From Jiangella sp. DSM 45060 (GTDB lineage Bacteria; Actinomycetota; Actinomycetes; Jiangellales; Jiangellaceae), in NCBI RefSeq assembly GCF_900105175.1, contig NZ_LT629771.1:4668501-4732500 (forward strand): a stretch of DNA of 64,000 nt, read 5' to 3'. The translations under genes and the position numbers were made by a program. The notes under the pieces were generated by a model. The model worked only from the letters and a program-made list of their open reading frames with translations. It had not been told where the DNA came from and did not search any database. Below, piece after piece: positions 18,325 to 27,137 of the stretch; position 1 is the stretch's first letter; the number at the start of each line of letters is the position of its first letter.

Positions 18325-19332
18325 ATGACGAGGTTCCGGGTGGCACTCGCCGGTGCGGGCCATTGGCACACAGGCATGCACGTGCGCGGGTTCGCGGCGG
18401 CGTCGGCGCAGGTCACGGCGGTGTGTGAGCCGCACGACCCCGCGGCCGCGGAGCGCTGGGCGCGCGAGTTCGGCTGTACTGTCCACCCCACCGTCGACGA
18501 CCTGCTCGCGGCCGGCGGGTTCGACGTCGTGTGGGCGATGCCCCGGCACGCGGAAGCCGCGGCGCTGGCCGGACGGCTGATGGAGGCGGGCATTCCGTTC
18601 GCCATCGAGAAGCCCTCGGGCCTCAACAGCGCGGAGCTCGAGCCACTGCTGCCGCTCGCCGAGCGGGCCGGCGCGTTCGGAGCGGTCGCGTTCATCAACC
18701 GCTACGGCCCGTTCTGGGAGGAGCTGCAGGCGCTGCGTTCGGCTGGCCACCTGTCCACCGTCGTGCACGGCCATTTCCGGGTGATCAACGGCGCGCCGGT
18801 CCGGTACGTCCAGGAGGGCGTCCCCTGGATGCTGCGGCCCGACGTCTCCGGCGGTGGTGCGCTGCGCAACCTCGGCAGCCACGGCGCCGACGCGATCTGC
18901 CAGCTCGCCGGCGACGACCCCGAGGTGCTAGCCGCAGCGACGTCGTCGGGCCTGTACCGCGGCGCCGTCGAGGACTACGCCACGGCCCTGATCGGCGGCG
19001 CCGACGGCGGCGTCTTCGGGCTCGAGGCCGGGTACACCCACGGTCACCTCGACGCCAGCGACCAGGAGTTCCGCGTCGCCGGACCCGGCGCGTACCTCGT
19101 CGAACGCCGCTCCGACGTGGTCGTGTCGACGTCGTCGGGCGACCGGGTCCGCCGCGGCCTGTCCATCGCCGAACGCTACGTGCGCTTCGTCTCCGACACC
19201 CTCGACCGGCTGCGCACCGGGCGCCCGCCCATCGCGACCCTCGCCGACTGCTGGCGGGCCATGCGACTCATCGACCACATCTATCTGGCCGCAGGGACTC
19301 AGGCTGCGCTCTCCCCCGACTCCGGCCACTGA
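18325..19332 (+). CDS. Gfo/Idh/MocA-family NAD(P)-dependent oxidoreductase
   Basis: A 335-residue sugar or sugar-alcohol oxidoreductase. The N-terminal Rossmann fold has VALAGAGHWHTGMH in place of the usual GxGxxG-A pattern; the conserved EKP motif (IEKPSG, near residue 94) marks the cofactor and active-site hinge; GGGALRNLGSHGAD near 174-187 is the substrate-domain motif with the usual histidine. GGAGG precedes the ATG by a normal distance. It is transcribed away from the RpiR operon and may oxidise or epimerise a sugar from the same glycan. Members of this family also include glycosidase-like and dehydratase-like enzymes, so the reaction is not fixed. Confidence 0.88.
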   Translation: MTRFRVALAGAGHWHTGMHVRGFAAASAQVTAVCEPHDPAAAERWAREFGCTVHPTVDDLLAAGGFDVVWAMPRHAEAAALAGRLMEAGIPFAIEKPSGLNSAELEPLLPLAERAGAFGAVAFINRYGPFWEELQALRSAGHLSTVVHGHFRVINGAPVRYVQEGVPWMLRPDVSGGGALRNLGSHGADAICQLAGDDPEVLAAATSSGLYRGAVEDYATALIGGADGGVFGLEAGYTHGHLDASDQEFRVAGPGAYLVERRSDVVVSTSSGDRVRRGLSIAERYVRFVSDTLDRLRTGRPPIATLADCWRAMRLIDHIYLAAGTQAALSPDSGH

Positions 19333-19459
19333 CCGCGATGCCGCCGTGTGCCCGCGGGCCGCCCGCCTGCCGACGTCCGGACCCATACGTGGACGCCCCA
19401 CCGCGTCCCGGTGATCTCCCTACGCAGGCAACCCCGACCCCAGCGAATCGAGGAGACCC

Positions 19460-22000
19460 ATGTCCGAACGCATCCGCCGGCGCCGCCATCGCGCGGCCGT
19501 TCCGGCCGCCGCCGTGCTGTTGTGCATGGCGGCGCTGTCCGCTCCATCGTCGCCCGCCGCCGCGACCCCGTTTGCCGACGGCGTCACCGCCAGCACCGTC
19601 TTCGAACGCGGTGAGAACGGCTACCACAGCTTCCGCATCCCCGCGATCATCGAGGCCGCCGACGGCAGCCTGCTCGCCTTCGCCGAGGGCCGCGTCAACG
19701 ACGCGACCGACAACGGCGACATCGACATGGTCATGAAGAGATCCCTCGACGGCGGTATGACCTGGATCGACTTCAACGTCATCGCCGACGACGGCGCCAA
19801 CAAGTGGGGCAACCCGGTGCCGATGATCGCCACGGACGGCACCGTCGTGCTGAACATGACCCGCACCGGCGGCACCGTCACCGGCGAGGACGTCCGCTGC
19901 GGCCTGGCCAGCGAGACCGACACCCGCCGCGGCTTCACGATCTTCAGTCCCGACGACGGCGAGACCTGGCAGGGCCTGGAGGAGATCACCGCCTCCGTCC
20001 GGCCGTCCAACTGGGGGCACTTCGTCGGCGGGCCCGGCCACGGCCTCACGCTGACCGACCCGGCGCACCCCGGCCGGCTGGTCATCCCCGGCAACCACTC
20101 GATCGACCCGCCGCCGGGGTCGGGCATCGACTGCCTGGACCCGCGGCTGCTCGGCGCGCACATGCTCTACAGCGACGACGACGGCGACACTTGGGAGCTC
20201 GGCGCCGTCGACCAGCCGCAGACCACCGGCTTCCACCCGCACGAGTCGACCGCGGTGGAGCTCGACGACGGCACCCTCTACATGAACTCGCGCGACCAGC
20301 GCGGCGACAGTCCGGGCCTGCGAGTCGACACGACCAGCAGTGACGGCGGCGAGTCGTTCGACGCGACGTTCGGCGCGATGAGCGACGTCGTCACGTCGGA
20401 GATCGGCGGCTCGGTGGTCAACGCCGCCGACGGCGCCGGCAGCCGGCTGGTGTTCTCCGCGCCGGGTCACCCGACGGCGCGCGAGAACCTGACGCTGTGG
20501 TCCAGCACCGACGACGCGGCCACCTGGACCGAGGGCCTGAAGGTCTACGACGGCCCGTCCGGCTACTCGGACCTGGTCGACCTGGGCGGCGACACCGTCG
20601 GCGTGCTGTTCGAGAACGGCGAGCGGCTCTACGACGAGACCGAGCTGTTCTACAGCCACCGCATCAGCTTTGCCGTCGTGCCGCTGGACCTGCTGGACGG
20701 AACGCCGGACCCCACGCCGGTGACGCCCGATACCTCGGGGAACGGCCACGACGGCCTGGTCAGCGGCGACCCGCGCCTCGTCGACGCCGAGTTCGGCACC
20801 GGCATGGAGCTCGCCGGCGATTACGTCGAGCTGCCCGCGACGAACGACCTCGAGTTCGGCACCGGCGGCTTCACCGCGGCGACTTGGTTCCGCAGCTCGG
20901 ACACGACGTTCCAGCAAGCCCTGTTCTGGGGGTACTCGCGCATCGACGGCGAGCCGAAGTGGTGGGTGCGGCTGGAGCCCGAACAGAACCGCATCAGGGC
21001 GACGCTCGAGAACGGGTCGGCGTCGCAGGCGGTCAGCGCCAGCGGGGCCTTCGCCGACGGGCAGTGGCACCACCTCGCGCTGACCCGCAGTAGCACCGGC
21101 ATCACGATCTATGTCGACGGCGTCGCGGCCGGCAGCGGGCCGGCGATCTCCGGCTCGGTCTCCGGCGATCCGCGCACGGGCATCCGGGTCGGCGCGCGCG
21201 TCGACGGCGTCAACAACCCGCTGCGCGGCGCCGCCGACGAGGTCTGGCTGTTCGACCGCGCACTGACGGCCGGCGAGGTCGCGACGCTGGCGGCGTCCAA
21301 CACTCCCCCGGCCGGCGCCGCCGTGGCACACCTGCCGCTCGACACCGTCGAGTGCGCCGGCAGCGCACAGTCCACACCTGACACGTCCGGGCAGGGCAAC
21401 GCCGTCACCGTCGCCGGCTGCGCCACGCCGGTCGGCGGCGTCGTGGGCGACGCGGCCGAACTGTCGTTCGCCGACCACGTCGAGGTGGCCGACGCCACGA
21501 GCATCCGGGTGGCGAGCCAGCCGTTCACCGCGTCGGCCTGGTTCCGCAGTTCGGAGACCTCCGACCAGGCGATCCTCTGGGCACACGACTTCGGCGCGAC
21601 CATGCCGCAGTGGTGGGTCCGGCTTGAGCCCGGCCAGAACCGGATCCGGGCCAGCCTCAACGACGGGACGACGGCGGCGTCGCTGGAGGCGCCGGGCGCG
21701 TACGCCGACGGCGAGTGGCACCACGTCGCGCTGACCCGGTCGAGCAGCGGGACCGCCCTGTACGTCGACGGCGCGCTGGCCGACTCCGCGGGCGCCATCA
21801 CCGGCTCACTGTCCTTCGGCGCGGCCTACGGCATCCACGTCGGGCAGCGGCCGGACGGGCAGAGCCCGCTCAGCGGCTCCGTCGACGAGGTGTGGCTGCT
21901 GAACCAGGCGCTGACGGCGACGCAGGTGAGCACGCTGATGCAGCAGAACACCGTGCCGTCTGGCTCGGCCCGGTTGCACCTGCCGCTCGACGACCTGTGA
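19460..22000 (+). CDS. Secreted exo-alpha-sialidase-type (GH33) enzyme with two LamG domains
   Basis: An 846-residue secreted protein. Signal peptide about 1-36 (arginine-rich N-region, hydrophobic core, cut near PAAATP). Residues 45-410 form a six-bladed beta-propeller with the FRIP motif (58-61, first arginine of the catalytic triad) and several Asp boxes (SLDGGMTW, SPDDGETW, SDDDGDTW). Two laminin-G/concanavalin-like domains follow (about 425-620 and 620-846) that repeat each other closely (WWVRLEP, NRIRA, ADG.WHH.ALTRSS, LYVDG), an internal duplication for carbohydrate binding. GAGGAG precedes the ATG. It ends at the strong hairpin at 22003-22051. The substrate may be sialic acid or another nonulosonic acid. 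Confidence 0.9.
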   Translation: MSERIRRRRHRAAVPAAAVLLCMAALSAPSSPAAATPFADGVTASTVFERGENGYHSFRIPAIIEAADGSLLAFAEGRVNDATDNGDIDMVMKRSLDGGMTWIDFNVIADDGANKWGNPVPMIATDGTVVLNMTRTGGTVTGEDVRCGLASETDTRRGFTIFSPDDGETWQGLEEITASVRPSNWGHFVGGPGHGLTLTDPAHPGRLVIPGNHSIDPPPGSGIDCLDPRLLGAHMLYSDDDGDTWELGAVDQPQTTGFHPHESTAVELDDGTLYMNSRDQRGDSPGLRVDTTSSDGGESFDATFGAMSDVVTSEIGGSVVNAADGAGSRLVFSAPGHPTARENLTLWSSTDDAATWTEGLKVYDGPSGYSDLVDLGGDTVGVLFENGERLYDETELFYSHRISFAVVPLDLLDGTPDPTPVTPDTSGNGHDGLVSGDPRLVDAEFGTGMELAGDYVELPATNDLEFGTGGFTAATWFRSSDTTFQQALFWGYSRIDGEPKWWVRLEPEQNRIRATLENGSASQAVSASGAFADGQWHHLALTRSSTGITIYVDGVAAGSGPAISGSVSGDPRTGIRVGARVDGVNNPLRGAADEVWLFDRALTAGEVATLAASNTPPAGAAVAHLPLDTVECAGSAQSTPDTSGQGNAVTVAGCATPVGGVVGDAAELSFADHVEVADATSIRVASQPFTASAWFRSSETSDQAILWAHDFGATMPQWWVRLEPGQNRIRASLNDGTTAASLEAPGAYADGEWHHVALTRSSSGTALYVDGALADSAGAITGSLSFGAAYGIHVGQRPDGQSPLSGSVDEVWLLNQALTATQVSTLMQQNTVPSGSARLHLPLDDL

Positions 22001-22002
22001 GT

Positions 22003-22051
22003 CCTCGGCGTGAGGGCGGGCGCCGTCGTCGGGCCCGCCCTCACGCCGAGG
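22003..22051. terminator. 19-bp perfect hairpin between convergent genes
   Basis: Positions 22003-22021 and 22033-22051 are exact reverse complements (19 bp, GC-rich) separated by an 11-nt loop. The hairpin sits between the sialidase stop and the dehydrogenase stop and includes the last codons and stop of the dehydrogenase gene. There is no T-run, as is common in high-GC actinobacteria. It can serve transcripts from both sides. Confidence 0.85.
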
Positions 22052-23018
22052 TGTCGTAGGCCGCGCGGGTGATCTCGTGCACGAGCGGCCGGCCGTCCAG
22101 GAACCGCAGCACCTCGTCGACGGTCACGGCGCCCTGCTCGCGCAGGGTCTCGGCGGTCAGCGCGGCGATGTGCGGGGTGGCGACGACGCCGCCGGCGCGC
22201 CGCCACGGGTCGTCGACGGGCAGCGGCTCGGTGTCGAACACGTCGGTGACCACGCGGATCCGCCCGGCCGCGGCGGCGGCCAGCAACGCGGCGCCGTCTG
22301 CCAGGGCGGCACGGGCGGTGTTGACGACGAGCGCGCCCGGCCGCAGCGCCGCGATCTCGGCGGCGCCGATCATCCCGCGGGTCGACGGCAGCACCGGGGC
22401 GTGCAGCGACACCACGTCCGACTCGCGCAGCAGCCGCGGCAGGCCGGCCGGCTCGGCGCCGAGCGCGGCCGCGTCCTCGGCGGACAGGTACGGGTCGTAC
22501 ATGAGGCAGCGGCAGCCGAACGGACGCAGCCGGTGCAGCGTCGCCCGGCCGGTGCGGCTGGCGCCGACGATGCCGACGGTCTGGTCGCGCAGCAGCCGGC
22601 CCGGCGGGCGGGCGGCGAGGTCCGCCCACGGCGCACCGGAGCGCAGCGCCGTCGCGAACCCGGCGGCGTCGCGCAGCCCGGCGATGATCGACATCACCGC
22701 GAACTCGGCCACCGCCTCGGCCAGCACCGCGGCGACCTGGGTGACCCGCACGCCGCGGTCCAGCGCGACGGCCGGCACCAGGTGCCGCACCGATCCCCCG
22801 GTGTGCGCGACCAGCCGCAGCCGGGCGCCGTCCGCGTACGACGACGGCGGCAGCGGCGGGGTGTCCCAGCCGGTGACGCAGGCGTCGGCCGTCGCGAACA
22901 GGGCGGGGTCCAGGGACAGCACGACGTCGGCGGCCGCGGCCAGCCGGTCCAGGTCACGCTCGGCGAGGATCCGCCGGCGCAGGTCGTCGCCCAGCGCGAC
23001 GACGACGCGGGCGCTCAC
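22041..23018 (-). CDS. D-isomer-specific 2-hydroxyacid dehydrogenase
   Basis: A 325-residue NAD-dependent dehydrogenase. The catalytic triad of the family is present: Arg in NTARAAL, Glu in VFDTEPL and His in TPHIAAL. The nucleotide-binding loop reads VGIVGASRTGR, slightly divergent from GxGxxG. The GTG start at 23018 overlaps the FAH-family stop (GTGA). It is the last gene of the 16-gene operon A and probably reduces a 2-keto acid produced by the upstream aldolase or hydrolase. Its 3' end lies inside the hairpin at 22003-22051. Confidence 0.88.
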   Translation of the reverse strand: MSARVVVALGDDLRRRILAERDLDRLAAAADVVLSLDPALFATADACVTGWDTPPLPPSSYADGARLRLVAHTGGSVRHLVPAVALDRGVRVTQVAAVLAEAVAEFAVMSIIAGLRDAAGFATALRSGAPWADLAARPPGRLLRDQTVGIVGASRTGRATLHRLRPFGCRCLMYDPYLSAEDAAALGAEPAGLPRLLRESDVVSLHAPVLPSTRGMIGAAEIAALRPGALVVNTARAALADGAALLAAAAAGRIRVVTDVFDTEPLPVDDPWRRAGGVVATPHIAALTAETLREQGAVTVDEVLRFLDGRPLVHEITRAAYDTSA

Positions 23019-23926
23019 CGGGCACCGTCGACGATGGTCGTGGCCAGCGCGCCGATCCCCTCGACGTGCGCCACCACCTCGTCGCCGGGCACCAGGTACT
23101 CCGGTGGCGTGCGGGCGTCGCCGACGCCGGACGGTGTGCCGGTGAGCAGCACGTCACCCGGCTGCAGCGTCACGTAGCGGGACAGCTCGGCCAGCAGCGC
23201 GGGCACGTCGAAGACCATGTCCGCGGTCGTGGAGTCCTGCTTCACGACGCCGTTGACGGTGAGGGTGAGCCGCAGCGCGTGCGGGTCGGGCAGCTCGTCC
23301 TTCGTCACCAGCCACGGGCCGAGCGGGCAGAACCCGTCCAGGCTCTTGCCGAGGAACCACTGGCCCTCGGGACGGCCGTGCTGCTGGTCACGGGCGGAGA
23401 TGTCGTTGGCGACGGTGTACCCGAAGACCGCGTCGGCGGCCGCCTCCCGCGAGAGGTGCCGCCCTCCTCCGCCGAGCACCACCGCCAGCTCGACCTCCCA
23501 GTCGGCCCGCTCCGTCAGCGCCGGGTCGACCGCGACCCGGCCGGGACCGGTCACCGTCGTCGTCGCCTTGCTGAAGAAGATCGGTCGCTCCGGTACCGCG
23601 GTCGAGTGCTCCGACTCCGCGACGTGCCCGCGGTAGTTCGCACCGACGGCGAAGACATTGCGGCGCGGCCGCGGGATCGGCGCCAGCAACTCGGCATCAC
23701 GGAGCGGGACGAACGCCTCGCCGGGCCCGGCGGAAGCCGCCACCCGAACGTCGGCGAGGACGGCGTCGCGGATGTCGGCGGGCAGCTCCAGCAGCGTCAT
23801 GACCTCCGCCGGGACGTGCGGCCCCGCGCACGTGGCGTCGTAGATCACCGCTTCGTCCGGGACGACGACACCCCAGCCCACGGCCGCATCTGGGCCGGCC
23901 GGACGGCGGAAGCTGACGATGTTCAT
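23015..23926 (-). CDS. Fumarylacetoacetate hydrolase (FAH)-family protein
   Basis: A 303-residue cytoplasmic enzyme of the FAH superfamily, which hydrolyses or isomerises 1,3-diketo acids. Motifs: NYRGH (98-102), the metal-binding acidic set E-x-E in WEVELAVVLGG, GYTVANDISARD and the C-terminal LLTGTPSGVG. Relatives include 2,4-diketo-3-deoxy-L-fuconate hydrolase, the last enzyme of the non-phosphorylative fucose route, and that role would suit this sugar-acid context. It overlaps its neighbours by 4 nt on both sides. Other FAH-family reactions cannot be excluded. Confidence 0.88.
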   Translation of the reverse strand: MNIVSFRRPAGPDAAVGWGVVVPDEAVIYDATCAGPHVPAEVMTLLELPADIRDAVLADVRVAASAGPGEAFVPLRDAELLAPIPRPRRNVFAVGANYRGHVAESEHSTAVPERPIFFSKATTTVTGPGRVAVDPALTERADWEVELAVVLGGGGRHLSREAAADAVFGYTVANDISARDQQHGRPEGQWFLGKSLDGFCPLGPWLVTKDELPDPHALRLTLTVNGVVKQDSTTADMVFDVPALLAELSRYVTLQPGDVLLTGTPSGVGDARTPPEYLVPGDEVVAHVEGIGALATTIVDGAR

Positions 23927-24795
23927 ACGGGCCTCTCCTCATGGGTCGGTTCGGGCGACAAGGCGCCGACGCGGCGGACGAAGTCGATGTCCGCCGGCAG
24001 TCCGAGCTCGGCCGGCGGCAGGTGTCGCGGATACCAGCGCCGCTCGTACTCGAGCGTCATGGCGCCGGTGTAGCCGGCCAGCAGGGGTAGTACGGCCGTC
24101 CACTCGACGACACCGGCGGCGAGTCCGACGGGACGCCGGTCCGCCGCCGGCGGCAGGAAGTTCTTGAGATGGACGTGGCGGATGAGCGGCTCTTGCACCC
24201 GAACCGCAGCCGCGGCGTCCTCGGCACCCATGATGGCCAGGTTCGCCTGGTCGTAGAGCACGCCCACGCACGGCGCCGCGGCGGCCTCGACCAGCTCACG
24301 GGTGGCGCGGGCGCTGGTGGCCAAGGTGTCCATGTGGTTCTCGACGTTCAGGCTGACCCCGGCCGCATCGGCGTGCCGGGACGCCTCCGCGAGCGACTGT
24401 GCCGCACGACGCGCGGCCGCCGGTCGCGCCGCTCCGTCGTGGTCGTGACCGGCGAGAACACGCACGTGGCCGGCGCCCACCGCCGCGGCGAGCTCGACCG
24501 TGCGGCGCAGCTCGTCGACCGCCGTCCGTCGCCGGTGCTCGGAGTCCGCGTCGATGTCGCGCACGTACGAGCACAGCGCGCCGATCCGCAGACCCAGCTT
24601 CGCGGCCGCCCCCACCACTCGTGTCACCTCGTCGCGGCGGGCGCGCAGCCGCAGCGCCGCCGGATACTCCTCATCGACGATCAGCTCGACCCCGTCGAGT
24701 CCGAGCCGGTGGGCGATCCGCAGGCAGCCGACCGCATCGGTCTCCGGGGTCGCCATCGAGTGCAGCCACAGCGGCCGGTCCGCCGGCCCGTTCAC
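23923..24795 (-). CDS. Sugar phosphate isomerase/epimerase-like TIM barrel (xylose isomerase-like, AP endonuclease 2 fold)
   Basis: A 290-residue barrel with the metal-binding residues of the family at the strand ends: VELIVDEE, NVENHMD, YDQANLA, HVHLKNF and LEYERR. The start is a GTG at 24795. Just upstream (24832-24854) is a strong inverted repeat, so this gene and the two after it may have their own regulation within operon A. It overlaps the FAH-family gene by 4 nt. Family members act as hexulose epimerases, inosose dehydratases or keto-acid isomerases, so the exact reaction is open. Confidence 0.83.
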   Translation of the reverse strand: MNGPADRPLWLHSMATPETDAVGCLRIAHRLGLDGVELIVDEEYPAALRLRARRDEVTRVVGAAAKLGLRIGALCSYVRDIDADSEHRRRTAVDELRRTVELAAAVGAGHVRVLAGHDHDGAARPAAARRAAQSLAEASRHADAAGVSLNVENHMDTLATSARATRELVEAAAAPCVGVLYDQANLAIMGAEDAAAAVRVQEPLIRHVHLKNFLPPAADRRPVGLAAGVVEWTAVLPLLAGYTGAMTLEYERRWYPRHLPPAELGLPADIDFVRRVGALSPEPTHEERPV

Positions 24796-24831
24796 GGATG
24801 CGAGGCGGATCGGAGACGGGGCATGCGCGCC

Positions 24832-24854
24832 AGTCTAGAGAAAAATTCTAGACT
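24832..24854. promoter_or_regulatory. Inverted repeat AGTCTAGA-N7-TCTAGACT
   Basis: Perfect 8-bp arms at 24832-24839 and 24847-24854 flank an A-rich 7-nt spacer. It occupies most of the 58-bp gap between the aldolase stop and the isomerase start. GTCTAGAC-type cores are typical of GntR/HutC (DasR-like) operators. It could also form a short RNA hairpin that attenuates the operon. Confidence 0.55.
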
Positions 24855-25786
24855 CAACAAGACTCTGGAGGAAACTTCTGACGTCGGCTCGAGGGCGCTG
24901 GGAGGCCGGCCGCCGTCAGGATCCGGTGCACCTCGCTCAGCCCATCGGCGTCAGGTGGGGCGAGCGCCTGGCCGGCGGTCGAGCCGACGATCCCGAGCTC
25001 GGCCAGGGCGGCCTTGAGAGACGTCAGCCAGAACGCGGGCCGATACACCGCACACACCTCGTCGAGCTGGGCTTGGAGCGCCGCCGCGCGCGTCGTGTGG
25101 CCACTCAGCCCGGCCTGGACGAGCTCGGCGGCGAGGCCCGGAACCACGTTGGCGATCCCCGGTACGGCGCCGTGCGCCCCTGCGGCGAGACTACGGGCGA
25201 TGAGTGCCTCGGCGCCCTGGAACACTCGAAGTCCCGCGGCGCCGGCGACTTCGGCCAGAGCGGCATAGGTCTCCCAGTCGCCTGACGATTCCTTGAGCGC
25301 GATCACGGAATCGATCGCGGCGATCTCCCGAAGCGCCCGGGGCGTGATCGGATGGTGCGTCAGGTGCGGGATGTTGTAGACGACAAGAGGGAGGCTGGTC
25401 GTCTCCGCGATGGCGGTGACGTGCCGGAGGACCGCGCTGTCGGTGTCGGTGTCGAAGTACATGGGCGCCATCACCACCAGGGCGTCGACACCGATCTGCT
25501 CGAAGTCCCGGCCGGCCCGCAGAGCGCGCTCCGTACTCGTCTCGCCGATGCCGGCCAGCACCGGAACGGATCCGGCGACGGCGCCGACGTAGGCTCTCGC
25601 GATCTCGCTCGCGACCCCTGGCTCGAGAGTGGGCCCTTCACCGCAGGACCCGAGGATGAACAGCGCTGCGGCGCCTCCGTCCTGGACGTGCGCCGTGAGC
25701 CGCTCCACGGCACCGATATCGGGACGGCGATCGGGGGTCAGTGGCGAGACGACTGGTGGGATCATTCCGGACAGTTGCAGATTCAT
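24854..25786 (-). CDS. DapA/NanA-family keto-acid aldolase (dihydrodipicolinate synthase superfamily)
   Basis: A 310-residue class I aldolase/lyase. Visible active-site residues are Schiff-base Lys165 in ALKESSGD, Tyr137 in YNIP and the GSCGEGP pyruvate-binding loop (46-52). The family includes N-acetylneuraminate lyase and 2-keto-3-deoxy sugar acid aldolases. Presence in a sialidase-containing operon allows a neuraminate lyase role, but no nanE/nanK-type genes follow; an FAH-family hydrolase and a dehydrogenase do, so a keto-deoxy acid aldolase is at least as likely. The aldolase follows the sulfatase after 58 bp. Confidence 0.88.
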   Translation of the reverse strand: MNLQLSGMIPPVVSPLTPDRRPDIGAVERLTAHVQDGGAAALFILGSCGEGPTLEPGVASEIARAYVGAVAGSVPVLAGIGETSTERALRAGRDFEQIGVDALVVMAPMYFDTDTDSAVLRHVTAIAETTSLPLVVYNIPHLTHHPITPRALREIAAIDSVIALKESSGDWETYAALAEVAGAAGLRVFQGAEALIARSLAAGAHGAVPGIANVVPGLAAELVQAGLSGHTTRAAALQAQLDEVCAVYRPAFWLTSLKAALAELGIVGSTAGQALAPPDADGLSEVHRILTAAGLPAPSSRRQKFPPESC

Positions 25787-25844
25787 GATGCCCTTTCGGG
25801 TTCGAGGCCGAAGTCGAGTGCGCAGGATCGTGTCGGCCGGTCGC

Positions 25845-27137
25845 TCATGGCGCCCCCGGCCCCTCGTCGAGGGAGCCGCTCGGAGGCACCACGACTCCGG
25901 CCAGAACCGGATCGTTCGTCTCGAACATCCATGCCTCGAGACGCGCCGCGAGATCGGCTTTCACCTGCGTGTACGACGGATCCTGCGCGAGATCGCGCCG
26001 CTGCCACGGGTCGTGATCGAGGTCGTAGAGCTCCTCGGCCGGCCGGGGCCGCAGCCGATCCTCCCCCAGGCCCGGCCGCATCGGGCTGCGCTCGATGTCG
26101 CCCGACAGCCTCGGCGGCGTGCCCGGTTCGAGGTTGCGGATGTACGCGAACCAGTCGGTGCGGATGCTCCGGATCGGGTCGTACTCGTCGTGGTAGTTCT
26201 TCTCCGCGAAGACCTCGCGGCGCCGCGGCCCCGGCTCGCCGCGCAGGACCGCGGCGAAGCTCTTCCCCTGGACGAACCGCGGCACCTCCCCACCGGCCAG
26301 CTCGAGTAGGGTCGGCAGCACGTCGAGGTGGCTGAGCAGCCCGTCCGGAGCTCCCGGCGCGACGTTCCACGATCGCGGCGGCCTGGCGAGGAACGCCACC
26401 CGGATGCCGGGGTCGTACAGCGTGCCCTTCGCCCGCGGGTACGCGATCCCGTGGTCGGTGGTGAAGAGGACCAGGGTGGACTCGGCCAGGCCGGCCCGGT
26501 CGATGGCGTCGAGGACCCGGCCGGTGGCGGCGTCGGCGACCCGGATCGAGCCGAGGAACGCGGCCAGGTCCGCCCGCGTGTGGTGGTTGTCCGGCAGGTA
26601 CGGCGGAACCTCGACCGTCGCAGGGTCGACCGGCGGGTACTCCTCCACCGGATACGGGCGATGCGTCTCGAAGAACCCGACGGTGAGGAAGAACGGTTCC
26701 GCCGGTGCCGCGTCGAGCCATTCCACCGCCTTCTCCGACACCGGACCGCACCGGGCCGGGCCGTCCAGCCAGGGATGGACCTCGTCGAAGCCGAGCCGGT
26801 ACGAGTCGCGGCTCTCGTGCTGCTGGCCGATGAGAGCGGTCCGGTAGCCGAGCTCGGACAGCAACGACGGCGCGGTTCGTTCGCCCGGCCGGTACTCCCA
26901 GCCCCGGTTGACCAGGCCCATCAGTCCGTTCGTGTGCGGGTAGCGGCCGGTGAACAGCGAACCGCGGGCCGGGCTGCACAGCGGTGTCGTACAGAACGCC
27001 TGGTCGAATCGGAGCCCCTCGGCGGCCAGCCGGTCGACGGCGGGGCTCGTCACGTCGCCGTGGCCGTACGCACCCAAGTGGGTGCCGACGTCGTGCCAGT
27101 GGATCAGCACGACGTTGGGGCGCTCGGACGTGGTCAT
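25845..27137 (-). CDS. Formylglycine-dependent sulfatase of operon A
   Basis: A 430-residue type I sulfatase with the maturation motif CSPAR at 54-58 (Cys54 to formylglycine), followed by GSLFTGRYP. The N-terminal metal site is altered (VVLIHWHDVG rather than DD), with the conserved TTDHG later in the chain. No signal peptide, so it should act on imported oligosaccharides. It overlaps the GH13 gene by 4 nt, implying that desulfation and glycosidic cleavage are coupled. Confidence 0.92.
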   Translation of the reverse strand: MTTSERPNVVLIHWHDVGTHLGAYGHGDVTSPAVDRLAAEGLRFDQAFCTTPLCSPARGSLFTGRYPHTNGLMGLVNRGWEYRPGERTAPSLLSELGYRTALIGQQHESRDSYRLGFDEVHPWLDGPARCGPVSEKAVEWLDAAPAEPFFLTVGFFETHRPYPVEEYPPVDPATVEVPPYLPDNHHTRADLAAFLGSIRVADAATGRVLDAIDRAGLAESTLVLFTTDHGIAYPRAKGTLYDPGIRVAFLARPPRSWNVAPGAPDGLLSHLDVLPTLLELAGGEVPRFVQGKSFAAVLRGEPGPRRREVFAEKNYHDEYDPIRSIRTDWFAYIRNLEPGTPPRLSGDIERSPMRPGLGEDRLRPRPAEELYDLDHDPWQRRDLAQDPSYTQVKADLAARLEAWMFETNDPVLAGVVVPPSGSLDEGPGAP

